64,000 nucleotides of DNA from Hymenobacter terrestris (GTDB lineage: Bacteria; Bacteroidota; Bacteroidia; Cytophagales; Hymenobacteraceae). Shown here one piece after another: positions 8,464 to 16,645 of this stretch; position 1 is the first letter of the stretch, and every line of letters begins with the position of its first letter. The DNA lies in assembly GCF_013377905.1 (NCBI RefSeq), contig NZ_JABKAV010000002.1:112701-176700 (forward strand), in the 5' to 3' direction. The translations under genes and the position numbers were made by a program. Under the pieces are notes generated by a model, which was not told where the DNA came from, ran no database searches, and saw nothing but the letters and a program-made list of their open reading frames with translations.

Positions 8464-9309
8464 CTAGTGCGGCACTGCTACCAATGTCTTGCACTCGGCG
8501 GCCAGCCGGGCCGATAGGCCGGGTTCCAGCCACTCGCCGCTGCCAATCTGCACGGCGGCCGCACCGCAGCGTAGATAGTCTGTCACGTGGCCGGCCGTGA
8601 AAATGCCACCGGTACCAAACACGGGCAGCGTCAGCTTATCATCGTGGGCCAGTTCCCACACGCAGCGCAGGGCCACTGGCCGCAACGCCTCGCCCGAAAG
8701 GCCGCCGGCCACGGGTGGGGCGGTGGCATCGTCGGGCAGATGCAGGGCCTTGAGCAGGTTGGTGGCGGCAATGGCATCGGCCCCGCCCTGCTGGGCGCCC
8801 AGCGCCAGCCCCCGGATGTGTTCGGGCCAAGGTGGCAGCTTCACCACCACTACGGCATCGGGGCCCAGTTCGTCGCGCACGGCCCGGGTGGCCTCGCGCA
8901 CGAAACCGGCTGTCAGCTCGGCCCCGTTGCCGGTGTCGGGCTGGGTAATGTACACCTCCACGCCCGCAATCTGGCTGCCTACCTCACGGGCTAAAAAGCG
9001 CGCAATTTTGCGGAAGCCCGGTACGCCGGGAGCCGTAATACTCACCAGCACTGGTACCCCAAACCGGCGCAGACCGGGCAGAAACTCCTGCACCAGAATC
9101 TCGGCGCTTTCGGTGCGCATGTTGCTGGCATTGAGCAGCGTTTGGTCATTTACCTGCCAGATACCCTCCTCGTAATGGCCGGGCTGTGGCTCCATTGTCA
9201 CGGTGCGGGTAAAGATGGCACCCAGCCGTTCGTAGCCGTCGCCCGCCAGCTGCCAAGGAGCAGTGGCCAGGCACACCGGATTCTGTAAAGTGAGCGTACC
9301 GAGTTGCAT
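8464..9309 (-). CDS. pyrD: Dihydroorotate dehydrogenase-like flavoprotein with altered active site
   Basis: Class 1 DHODH fold, 281 residues, first gene of the pyr/pur run. FMN-barrel signatures are intact: LATAPW (14-19), VKLPPW with Lys157, ATNLL with Asn184, and the phosphate-binding FGTGGI. But residues that define DHODH chemistry differ. The catalytic SCPN motif reads TQPD (122-125), so the base Cys is Gln123. The active-site Lys of TKT is Arg35, and the motif Asn is Asp125. Asn60 is kept. Context argues for pyrimidine synthesis, while the residues argue for a different or lost reaction. It could be a specialised DHODH clade or an enzyme on a related substrate. The symbol follows context only. 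Confidence 0.75.
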   Translation of the reverse strand: MQLGTLTLQNPVCLATAPWQLAGDGYERLGAIFTRTVTMEPQPGHYEEGIWQVNDQTLLNASNMRTESAEILVQEFLPGLRRFGVPVLVSITAPGVPGFRKIARFLAREVGSQIAGVEVYITQPDTGNGAELTAGFVREATRAVRDELGPDAVVVVKLPPWPEHIRGLALGAQQGGADAIAATNLLKALHLPDDATAPPVAGGLSGEALRPVALRCVWELAHDDKLTLPVFGTGGIFTAGHVTDYLRCGAAAVQIGSGEWLEPGLSARLAAECKTLVAVPH

Positions 9310-9352
9310 GGCTGTAAGTTAGGACTTAGGGTTTGAGTGTTGGAGCCTAGAA

Positions 9353-9454
9353 CGAACATCATTCAGAGCGCAGCGAAGCATCTCGCCTGAATCGTTGCAC
9401 AACCGCCACAACGTCAGCACGCGAGATTCTTCGCTGCGCTCTGAATGATGTTCG
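9353..9454. repeat. Inverted repeat, family B copy 1
   Basis: The left arm CGAACATCATTCAGAGCGCA and right arm ending TGCGCTCTGAATGATGTTCG are reverse complements over about 33 bp with one or two mismatches, around a 36-bp centre. The same core (CATTCAGAGCG, GCGAAGAATCTCGCG) recurs at 28127-28219 and 47208-47313. It is noncoding and lies upstream of the pyrD-like gene. Confidence 0.9.
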
Positions 9455-9499
9455 ATTTTAGTTTCTAACTCCTGATTTCTATCTTCTTCCCTATAAATT

Positions 9500-9526
9500 A
9501 AAACGCCCGGCCAATGACCGGGCGCT
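9500..9526 (-). terminator. Rho-independent terminator after the synthetase fragment
   Basis: On the minus strand CGCCCGG-TCATTGG-CCGGGCG is followed by TTTTAATTT. It lies 16 bp past the stop of the minus-strand fragment at 9542. Confidence 0.8.
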
Positions 9527-9541
9527 TGCTGGAAAGGAAGG

Positions 9542-9799
9542 CTAGATTACGTTTTCGCGGTTGATGAGGAAAGGTACACAGACGCGGATGTCGTTTTGAC
9601 CGAGGATGAACTGAGCCACCCGGGCCATACCCACGCCGGCACCGGAGTGCAGCTTTACATCGTGCTCCTTGTGGAAGTCAAGATACCAATCGAAGTTGGA
9701 GAGCTTAATGCCCTGACGGATGAGGGCTTCGAGCATCGAGCTGGTTTCGAGCTTGCGGACGCCGCGCATCATGGCATCCCACACTTCAATCACGGCCAT
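9542..9799 (-). pseudogene. C-terminal remnant of a class II (Asn/Asp-type) aminoacyl-tRNA synthetase-like gene
   Basis: The last 65 or so residues match the end of a class IIb synthetase: GVRKLET in the place of the GGSQRE loop, FDWYLDFHKEHDV, then motif 3 GVGMARVAQFILGQNDIR with the invariant Arg, and a short tail ending ENVI. The frame is open upstream to 10078, but that part is low-quality sequence crossed by a terminator (9978-10007) and shows no synthetase similarity. So the catalytic N-terminal two thirds are missing. An in-frame ATG lies at 9799. It could be a decayed AsnS/AspS paralogue (asparagine synthetase-like) or, less likely, a small expressed domain. Confidence 0.55.
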
Positions 9800-9977
9800 A
9801 CGTCTGGGGCCCGTGTTCGGGTTCACGTTGCGGGTGGCGGTAGGAGCGGCAGCTACTATCTGCTTGGCAAAGGTGGTGTCGTCGTTCAAGCTGGCGGGTA
9901 CCGGTATGGGTGAAAAAAAGAAAGATGAATCGGGGTCAGGCGCTTTGCCGGTTGCTATCAGCCGAATGGGCCGGGCA

Positions 9978-10007
9978 TAAAAAAACCGCTTCAAAAACCG
10001 AAGCGGT
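9978..10007 (-). terminator. Strong terminator upstream of the synthetase fragment
   Basis: On the minus strand ACCGCTTC-GGTTTTT-GAAGCGGT is followed by a run of seven T. It lies about 140-160 nt downstream of the promoter at 10147-10176 and before the synthetase fragment, so it ends a short transcript or acts as an attenuator. Confidence 0.85.
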
Positions 10008-10140
10008 GAAAGGCGGAAAAGCCAGAAAAGCAGACGAATTAACAAAAGAAACGACGGGGGAAATGACCTGTCGGTCATCTCGCAGGACGGCGTTTCGCTC
10101 GGTCCCGCGCTTCATTGGGGAGTGTTGATTTAGCTGAAGC
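9978..10140 (-). ncRNA. Candidate short transcript between a promoter and a terminator
   Basis: A perfect Bacteroidota promoter (10147-10176) and a strong terminator (9978-10007) bracket about 160 nt with no convincing protein gene. An ATG at 10115 opens a 59-codon frame, but its product looks random. It may be a small RNA or a leader controlling the downstream fragment. No known RNA family was recognised, and SRP and 6S features were looked for and not seen. Confidence 0.35.
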
Positions 10141-10146
10141 ACGATG

Positions 10147-10176
10147 CAAAAGTACTAATTCGTTTCACCCCTGCAA
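10147..10176 (-). promoter_or_regulatory. Bacteroidota sigma-ABfr-type promoter
   Basis: Read on the minus strand: TTG (10176-10174), 19 bp, TACTTTTG (10154-10147), an exact match to TTG-N19-TAnnTTTG. It directs transcription toward the candidate short RNA and the synthetase fragment. Confidence 0.75.
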
Positions 10177-10626
10177 GTTTTTAAACATTACGCTTATGTT
10201 ACTAAATTGTTACGCCGGCTATTTTTCTAATCTATTCCCTGCTATACCAACACTATCTATCCATCTGTAAATCAAACAATTTAAACCTCAAATTCCATTT
10301 CCCATGGTATGCAATACTATCTTACCTTTGCTCTTTATTCAAAATAAGACATAATTTTTAGAATTCCACTTCATTGTTATAATCCTATTATCAGGATTTT
10401 CTGTTAATTGCTCTACACTATATACGAGCATAAATCTCCCCCACTCCCACACTTGGTTCCTGTTTTTACCCCAATTCGGCCGAGCCCACCGCAACTGCGT
10501 TGGCACCCGGCCAATCGGTTGTAGCCTCCGTCCACTCACCTGCTGCGGCCCGGCTTGGCATCCATATTCAGACAGCTGAATTATAGCAATCCGAACATAT
10601 TAACATAATTATAACAAGCCTTTTTC
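10177..10626. other. AT-rich intergenic region
   Basis: About 450 bp, markedly more AT-rich than the rest of the window, between divergent promoters. A 66-codon minus-strand frame exists but shows no start signal or familiar motif. No repeat or RNA fold was recognised. Confidence 0.6.
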
Positions 10627-10656
10627 TTGCTAAACTCAATTCGCCGTCTAACTTTG
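10627..10656 (+). promoter_or_regulatory. Bacteroidota promoter for the DUF4468 gene
   Basis: TTG (10627-10629), 19 bp, TAACTTTG (10649-10656): an exact consensus match, 50 bp before the ATG at 10706. Confidence 0.8.
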
Positions 10657-10705
10657 TTGAGGACGCATTTTTGAGCCCCTTGTTCTTTCTTTTCTACTCG
10701 CAGCT

Positions 10706-11278
10706 ATGAAAAAAGTACTACTCTCGCTTTTAGTGGCGGGCTCTTTTGCGTTGCCTCATGGGGTTCGCGCGCAGGCCCCCGTGCCGGTTAATTACACCGA
10801 GCAGGTGGTAGTGGAAGGTGCCGGCAGCACTGCCCTCTACACCCGGGCTCTCAACTGGGCCGAACACAAGTTCACCTACGCACCTACCACCGCCCTAGTA
10901 GTCGACCCCACCAAGTCGGTCATCCGGATTACGGGCACTGGCACACTGAAGCCGGTAGATGCCCGCGGCCAGGACCAGAGCCTGACTGTGCTATTCACCT
11001 TTCGTTTCCAGGCCACCGACAACGGCTACAGCTACCAGGTTGGTTCGTTTGAAGTAGTTCCTGACCCGCAGGCGCCTTCGCAGAAGGTACCGCTGGAGGA
11101 ATACCAAGCCGAGTTACGGGCCAGCCGCAGCAACGCTAAAACCTTCAACGACCGTCGTCTGGGGGCCCAGGCTACTTCGCTGGCCAGCGAAGCCGCCATG
11201 TCATTCCGCTCCTTCATGAACAGCCAACCCGCCAACGACCATGTGGGCGTAGCCGATGAACAGGTGGGAGCCCAATAG
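10706..11278 (+). CDS. Exported DUF4468 (TBP-like fold) protein
   Basis: A 190-residue secreted or periplasmic protein. The N-terminus MKKVLLSLLVAGSFALPHGVRAQ is a clear signal peptide. Residues 30-120 follow the DUF4468 pattern common in Bacteroidota: a YTEQVVVEGAGSTALYTRALNWA start, then VIRITGTGTL and a strand-rich segment with LFTFRFQ and YSYQVGSFEV. The C-terminal helix (residues 130-175) is rich in Arg, Ala and Ser. The family function is unknown; the fold is TBP-like. It is transcribed alone from the promoter at 10627 and ends at a long palindromic terminator. Confidence 0.85.
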   Translation: MKKVLLSLLVAGSFALPHGVRAQAPVPVNYTEQVVVEGAGSTALYTRALNWAEHKFTYAPTTALVVDPTKSVIRITGTGTLKPVDARGQDQSLTVLFTFRFQATDNGYSYQVGSFEVVPDPQAPSQKVPLEEYQAELRASRSNAKTFNDRRLGAQATSLASEAAMSFRSFMNSQPANDHVGVADEQVGAQ

Positions 11279-11289
11279 CCGGCGTAAGA

Positions 11290-11354
11290 TAGGATCGTAA
11301 CTAAAAAGAGGAAGCCGCACTGAGTGCGGCTTCCTCTTTTTAGTTACGATCCTA
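11290..11354. terminator. Bidirectional terminator with 30-bp arms
   Basis: TAGGATCGTAACTAAAAAGA with the rest of the arm up to GCCGCA is repeated exactly in reverse complement around a TGAG-type loop. A/T runs on both sides serve the convergent genes ending at 11278 and 11415. Confidence 0.9.
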
Positions 11355-11414
11355 CTCCGTTTACCGGAAACAGTACCAGGGCATTCGTGCAGGGCCAGCA
11401 ACTGGCCCGCCAAC

Positions 11415-12302
11415 TCAGCTGGTGGGGCCGTTGTCTACCTTGGCCTCAATGGTCGTTTGTACGCTGGCCGCTACGGCCGAGAGCAGATCGTAGCCGGTGG
11501 CTTGCTCGATGGCATTCACGCTGGTGCGGTAGGTGCTCCAAGTAGTGCTGATACTGTTATCGTTGGGGGTGTCGATGGCAATAACCCGGGTGCTGGTCGT
11601 TACGCGGGCGGCATCGTTGGTGCCTACGGGCAGTACCACTATTACTTTCCAGCAACGGGCCGGCACGGTTACGCGGCCCTGGTCGAGGGTGGTTTTATAG
11701 CCGGCCGAGCCGGTGGCGCCTTTGCCATAGCTACCGGTTACGATGTAGAGTTCGTTGCCCGCGTTTACGAGCGTGCGACAGTAGTTTTCCAAATTGGCCC
11801 AAGCCCGCTGGTTGTTATTGGGGGCCTGTGGCATCATGTTGGTCATTAGGAAAGTGGCCGAGTTATCGGCTACCGAGCCGGTGCGGTCGGCTGAGGGAGC
11901 ATTGTGGCCCCGGTCGAAACCCGAACCCGTGTAGCTGCTGCTGGTAACGCGGTACCAGCCGCTGGGCAACGAGTTATCGGAAGCGAAATTATCCTGGCGT
12001 GGGGTGCTGCCGAGCCAAGCGCTGCTCAGGTGCCAGCTTACCCAGTTGGGCGTGCCCCGGTCGCGGTGGTACGACATGCTGAACTGGGACTTGGTGACGA
12101 GGTAGTTCCAGTAATAGTACGAGTTGGCTGTGGCGCCGCTGGGGTTGCCCAGGGCTAGGTTGTTGTCGCGGGTAGCGGTGGCAGCATCGGCCACTTGCGA
12201 GCTAATGGCGGGGCCGGCAGGCTCCACAGTTTCTTTGGAGCAGGAAACGGCCAAGCCAGTGAGCAGGGCCAAACCCAGCATGCGGGAAAGGGTACGCGAC
12301 AT
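11415..12302 (-). CDS. Lipoprotein DNA/RNA non-specific endonuclease (NUC1/EndoG family)
   Basis: A 295-residue secreted nuclease. It has a signal peptide with lipobox LAVSC (Cys21), then the beta-beta-alpha-metal nuclease domain: WVSWHLSSAW, the hallmark DRGH at residues 130-133 (catalytic His133), and the metal-binding segment TNMMPQAPNNNQRAW (residues 154-168) with the key Asn. RVTVPARCWKVIVVLP near residue 220 is also typical. It is probably anchored on the cell surface or in the periplasm and degrades extracellular DNA/RNA for scavenging or defence. It is monocistronic and convergent with the DUF4468 gene. Confidence 0.93.
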   Translation of the reverse strand: MSRTLSRMLGLALLTGLAVSCSKETVEPAGPAISSQVADAATATRDNNLALGNPSGATANSYYYWNYLVTKSQFSMSYHRDRGTPNWVSWHLSSAWLGSTPRQDNFASDNSLPSGWYRVTSSSYTGSGFDRGHNAPSADRTGSVADNSATFLMTNMMPQAPNNNQRAWANLENYCRTLVNAGNELYIVTGSYGKGATGSAGYKTTLDQGRVTVPARCWKVIVVLPVGTNDAARVTTSTRVIAIDTPNDNSISTTWSTYRTSVNAIEQATGYDLLSAVAASVQTTIEAKVDNGPTS

Positions 12303-12516
12303 ATGGTGGTTGTGAAAAGAGGGTAGGTGATTGACGAATACAAAGTTGGCACATCATTCGGATGTGCATGTTACCGCTACGTTATCATATAATCCTAACT
12401 AGCCGCCCTTTCATGTAGCCAGTCCAATTCTTGCAATAATTCATTCTTCAGGTTAACGGCGGGTGAGAGTTGGTTTCGCTCTTACCCCGCTCTTCGCACC
12501 GTGAGTTAGCTATACA

Positions 12517-12551
12517 GAAAGCCCCACTGGCCTGCAACCAGCGGGGCTTTC
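12517..12551 (-). terminator. Terminator after the T9SS repeat protein gene
   Basis: GAAAGCCCCACTGG (12517-12530) and CCAGCGGGGCTTTC (12538-12551) form a 14-bp stem with one mismatch, downstream of the minus-strand gene ending at 12640. The rest of 12303-12639 shows no gene. Confidence 0.75.
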
Positions 12552-12639
12552 AGGCTTTCATAGCCATCAATCGAACGAATAGTACACCCTAAATAAACCT
12601 TGCGCACCAGCCCGGCAACAACCAGGACCGACCGTCAGC

Positions 12640-14835
12640 TTAGCGGTCATGCGTGAGCACCAGCCGCTGCCGACCCACCAAGCGGCCGGCGGCGTCGTTC
12701 ACTACTACCTGGTACACGCCAGCTCTCAAATTGGGAACTGTTGCCTCCGTGGCATTACGCAGCTGCTGCCGGCTTACCAATGCGCCTTGCATGGAATAAA
12801 GCAATAGCTCGTAGCCTCCTTCAGGTACACCCGACAGGCCCTCAATGCGCAACTGGCTGCCTGCCGGAGCCGGATTAGGATACAGTACCAGCGTTTCGGC
12901 CGCGCCCCGACGCGTTACAGTCACCACTGCCGAGTACGTTTCGGTGCCATCAAGGTCGACCTGGCGGAGGCGGTAGTAGAGCAGACCAGCCGGGAGTTGG
13001 GCCGCAGCAGCATCGGTAAAGGTGTAGGCCTGGTTGCCAGCGCTATTGCCCGCGGCCTGCTGCCGCCCTACGGCCACGAAACCACGGCCGGCCTGTGCCG
13101 AGCGCTCTACCTCGAAATAGTGGCTGTTGACTTCGGTAGCCGTTTCCCAGCTAACATCAACGGCCAGCCCGCTGGCGCGCGCGCCAAAGGCCGTCAGTTG
13201 CACGGGCAGCGGGGCAGCAGGCCTTACAATGTCCACTGGGAAGCCGGTAGGCCGGTCTTCAGCAAAGGCAAAGAAGATGCGGGCATCATTCAGCACCGCC
13301 ACGCCGGTAGCCAGCTCAACTTCCACCCAATCGAAATCCTGGGTGGTCAGGAAAGTCACCTCAAATTGTCCGCTCGCCAGCAGTTCCAGATCAAGCAGAC
13401 TGCTGCCCGTGGCCGTTTCGACCAACGTACCGCCATCTGCGCCGCTGTACGTTCTGATGCGAATGTTGGAGAGCACGTTGGCATCGATTAAGCCGGTGCC
13501 CAGGCCCAGCCGTACGCCAGCCAGATTGCCTGCTTTACCAGGTGCATCGAGGCGCAACTTCAAGCGGGGAGCCGTCAGCACTTGCAACAAACTGCCTACG
13601 GTAGCAAAATTGCCGGTCAGGTTATTATCGGCCGCTAACTCCGGATTGCTGATGAGGCCTGCGGGGTCGCGCTCCTGGAAGTTGTTAGTCGGGTTGGCAA
13701 ACGATGAAAGCCGGGGCTCCTGGTCGCGGAACGTGCTGGGCGTTACGCCGAAGCCGTAGAACACCCGCAGGTTGTTCAGTAGGTCTACTACGCTGGTGCG
13801 CTGCAACTCTACCCGGTCGAAAGGCTTGGTAGTGGTAAAGCGCACCACCGACTGGCCATCGGGTAGCACCTCCAGCTGCAGCAGGTCGCGGCCGCTGGCC
13901 TGCTCCTGCTTCACGCCGCCTTGGTAAGTGGTAATGCGCAGCTTATCGAGCACGCTTGCGTTGAGCACAGTGCCCGAGCCCAACACGAAGCCCGCTACGT
14001 AGCCAGCCGGGGCCGGACCCTCAAGTTGGGTTTGCAGCGTGTTGGGGCAGCTTACACCAACCAAGGCATTGAAGGTGGCAAAGTTGGTCAGGTCGTTATC
14101 AACAGTATTCTCGGGGTTGCTTACCCCACTGTTTACGCATATGGAAACGCCGTTATCGTCCTTTACCTCCGTGCTGAAGTTAGCCGGTGAAGGGTTGTTA
14201 AAGCGCGTGACCAACCCATCTGTTTTGTCGATTACGTTGGCGTCGATGGCGTAGGCGTAGAACACGTCGAGGCTATAGCCCACTGTACCTAGGGAGCCTG
14301 CCTCCAACTCAATCTGATCGAAAGGCTTGGTGGCTACAAATTCGATCCGTGTTGGGTCACCTCCCGACCCTAATACTGCCCGCGCCAAGTCGGCACTCAC
14401 CGGTACCGACTCCTGCTCCACCCCATTCAAAAAAGTCCGCAGCCGCAGCCGGCTACCCAAATTAACGTTTGCCAGATTAAGCAGCCCGCCATTGTAGCTG
14501 ACCACCACACCAGCCCGATAATTCTCAGGAGAGGGCACAGCCAAATTCATGCGCAACTTCACGTTGTCAGTCAGCACTCCAACTGGCACATTGATGGTAG
14601 CGGCCGAACCGAAATTGCCATCAGCCGCCTGACCGGGCTGTGAAACACTACCGAAACAAGTAGTAAGGAGCACTACAGTGGTGCAGCTTTGGGTGAAGCT
14701 GGTACCATTAGCGCCACCTGCCGAGTAAATCGGCGCACTAGCCGCCGAAACAGTTTGGGCCGCGAGCAGAAGCGCAGCCAGCAGCACCAGCAGGCGACAG
14801 CCGCGCCAGGTACCGAATGAGTAGAGAGCAGACAT
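12640..14835 (-). CDS. Large secreted repeat protein with T9SS type A sorting domain
   Basis: A 731-residue extracellular protein. I start at ATG 14835 (MSALYSFGTW), giving a signal peptide that ends TVSAAS; a longer frame to 14892 exists. After the signal come three similar modules of about 150-165 residues (about 35-185, 190-355, 365-525). Each has a Val-rich RLRLDAPG/LKLRMNLAVP strand, an SxxRIRTYSGG-type strand, LLDLELLxxGQ, and FDxVELxxG near its end. Then comes a fibronectin-like region (WETATEVNSHYFEVERS) and the T9SS tail (LVLYPNPAPAGSQLRI through GRLVGRQRLVL). The function of the repeats is unknown; surface display or adhesion is an inference. Confidence 0.85.
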   Translation of the reverse strand: MSALYSFGTWRGCRLLVLLAALLLAAQTVSAASAPIYSAGGANGTSFTQSCTTVVLLTTCFGSVSQPGQAADGNFGSAATINVPVGVLTDNVKLRMNLAVPSPENYRAGVVVSYNGGLLNLANVNLGSRLRLRTFLNGVEQESVPVSADLARAVLGSGGDPTRIEFVATKPFDQIELEAGSLGTVGYSLDVFYAYAIDANVIDKTDGLVTRFNNPSPANFSTEVKDDNGVSICVNSGVSNPENTVDNDLTNFATFNALVGVSCPNTLQTQLEGPAPAGYVAGFVLGSGTVLNASVLDKLRITTYQGGVKQEQASGRDLLQLEVLPDGQSVVRFTTTKPFDRVELQRTSVVDLLNNLRVFYGFGVTPSTFRDQEPRLSSFANPTNNFQERDPAGLISNPELAADNNLTGNFATVGSLLQVLTAPRLKLRLDAPGKAGNLAGVRLGLGTGLIDANVLSNIRIRTYSGADGGTLVETATGSSLLDLELLASGQFEVTFLTTQDFDWVEVELATGVAVLNDARIFFAFAEDRPTGFPVDIVRPAAPLPVQLTAFGARASGLAVDVSWETATEVNSHYFEVERSAQAGRGFVAVGRQQAAGNSAGNQAYTFTDAAAAQLPAGLLYYRLRQVDLDGTETYSAVVTVTRRGAAETLVLYPNPAPAGSQLRIEGLSGVPEGGYELLLYSMQGALVSRQQLRNATEATVPNLRAGVYQVVVNDAAGRLVGRQRLVLTHDR

Positions 14836-15163
14836 AAGCAGCAAGTAGTAAGTTGACGGCCATGCGTATGCAGGTCTATTACTTAATGCCAACTACCCGG
14901 CCAGCTCCACTTGCAGTTCCTTACATTTTGATTATCAGTGTATTAATAATATCCAAAACCTTGATTATTGTCCTAATACGGGAAAAACATCCCTAACTGA
15001 GACTTTTTAGGTAAGCTGGCTAATCCCGCTTATACTCGCACTTCTAACCTGTTCGCTCCTCTCCTTCCCCGAAAACGACTTTCCCAGGATAAGAACGCCT
15101 CCATAGTCCTGCTAGCTCTCAGAGACTTGCAGCCTGGGTGCGTTCTGGCCTTTTCCCCCTCGC
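14836..15163. other. Divergent intergenic region
   Basis: About 330 bp between the divergent T9SS protein and response-regulator genes. It is AT-rich around 14930-15010. No exact TTG-N19-TAnnTTTG promoter, terminator or repeat was found, and I see nothing else in it. Confidence 0.5.
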
Positions 15164-16534
15164 ATGAGCTCCACTTCTATCTCGATTTTCATTGTTGAAG
15201 ACAACGACTGGTATGCCGAATTATTGGCTTATAAGCTAACGCAGAACCCCGATTACGTCGTCCGTCGCTTTGCTACTGCCCAGTCGTGCCTCGACAGTCT
15301 GAGCGAGCCACCCGACATTATTACGCTCGATTACGCTCTGCCCGATGGCCGGGGCGATGAGGTGCTGCGCCGGCTGAAGGAGCGCCTGCCAGACGTATCG
15401 GTAATCGTTATTTCGGCCCAGGAAGACATTCGGACGGCCGTTGGGCTGCTTCAGCAGGGCGCCTATGAGTACCTGGTGAAGGACGAGGAAACCGCCGACC
15501 GGCTCTGGTTTACGGTGGGCAATATTGTGCAAAAGCTGGCCCTGCGCCGCGAAAACACCCAGCTACGCAAGCAAATTGGCCAGAAGTACGATGCACGACG
15601 GGCCATCCGGGGCAACAGCCCGGCCATGCGCCAGCTGTTCACCCTCATCGACAAAGCCGCCCGCACTAATATCACCGTGTCTATTGTGGGCGAAACCGGC
15701 ACCGGTAAAGAGCTGGTTGCCAAGGCCATTCACTATGGATCCGACCGACGCGAGGCATCCTTTGTAGCCGTGAACGTAGCCGCCATTCCGCGCGAGCTGC
15801 TGGAAAGCGAGCTGTTCGGCCACGAGAAGGGTGCCTTTACTGGCGCCGTAGCCCGGCGCGTGGGCCGTTTCGAGGAAGCGCACCGGGGCACGCTGTTTCT
15901 GGACGAGGTAGCCGAGCTGGATTTGAGCCTGCAGGCCAAGCTGCTGCGGGTGCTACAGGAGCGGGAGGTATCCCGGGTGGGCGGCAACGGCGCTATTGCC
16001 TTCGATGCCCGCCTGATGGTGGCCACGCACTGCGACCTGGCCCGCGAGGTGCGGGAAGGCCGGTTTCGGGAAGACCTGTACTACCGCCTGCTGGGCCTGC
16101 CCATTGAGCTGCCCCCGTTGCGCGAACGGGGCGACGATGTGCTGCTGCTGGCCGAAGGATTTCTGCAGGAGTTTTGCCAGCAGAACAACTTAGTAGCCTG
16201 TTCCCTTTCGGAGGAAGCCCGGCAAAAGCTGCTGCGCCACTCGTTTCCGGGCAACGTACGCGAGCTGAAGGCCCTGGTAGAGCTGGCGGCCGTGCTGGCC
16301 GAAAACGGCACAATCGCCGCCACCGACCTGCCGCTGCGCAGCCCCCACCCCGCCACCGATAGGGCGGGCGGAGTGCTGCCGACCAACGACTCGTTGCGGG
16401 CCCAGACGACGGCCATTGTACAGCACTGCCTCAACCGATACGACGGCAACATCCTGCAGGTAGCCGCACAGCTGCAAATCGGCAAGTCCACCATCTACCG
16501 TATGTTGCAGAACGGGGAAGTACAGCTGCCTTAA
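15164..16534 (+). CDS. Sigma-54-dependent response regulator (NtrC family)
   Basis: A 456-residue transcription activator. Receiver domain 1-120 with acidic pocket (VEDND), phosphoacceptor Asp56 in ITLDYALPDG and Lys106. AAA+ domain about 148-380 with Walker A GETGTGKE (176-183), GAFTGA (223-228, the sigma-54 contact loop), Walker B GTLFLDE (242-248) and FREDLYYRL. A Fis-type HTH lies at the C-terminus (about 425-455, NILQVAAQLQIGKSTIYRML). All functional motifs are intact, so it should activate sigma-54 promoters on phosphorylation. The kinase gene starts 111 bp downstream in the same direction and is the obvious candidate partner. Confidence 0.95.
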   Translation: MSSTSISIFIVEDNDWYAELLAYKLTQNPDYVVRRFATAQSCLDSLSEPPDIITLDYALPDGRGDEVLRRLKERLPDVSVIVISAQEDIRTAVGLLQQGAYEYLVKDEETADRLWFTVGNIVQKLALRRENTQLRKQIGQKYDARRAIRGNSPAMRQLFTLIDKAARTNITVSIVGETGTGKELVAKAIHYGSDRREASFVAVNVAAIPRELLESELFGHEKGAFTGAVARRVGRFEEAHRGTLFLDEVAELDLSLQAKLLRVLQEREVSRVGGNGAIAFDARLMVATHCDLAREVREGRFREDLYYRLLGLPIELPPLRERGDDVLLLAEGFLQEFCQQNNLVACSLSEEARQKLLRHSFPGNVRELKALVELAAVLAENGTIAATDLPLRSPHPATDRAGGVLPTNDSLRAQTTAIVQHCLNRYDGNILQVAAQLQIGKSTIYRMLQNGEVQLP

Positions 16535-16645
16535 GCAAACCGCGCACCGGCAGTTTGCTACCTTACCGATTCAGCAGTGGCCAAACTGCCAGGCCGGCTT
16601 TGGCCGCTGCCGGTCAGCAACTGATTTTCATCAGCTTCATCTATC

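Noticed and set aside
9800..10078. Hydrophobic N-terminus of the frame that continues into the synthetase fragment
   Set aside because: It is crossed by a strong terminator and reads as random Phe/Leu/Arg; not a real signal peptide.
10339..10539. 66-codon minus-strand frame in the AT-rich gap
   Set aside because: No start signal, no recognisable domain, and its first half is composition-driven; not enough to call a gene.
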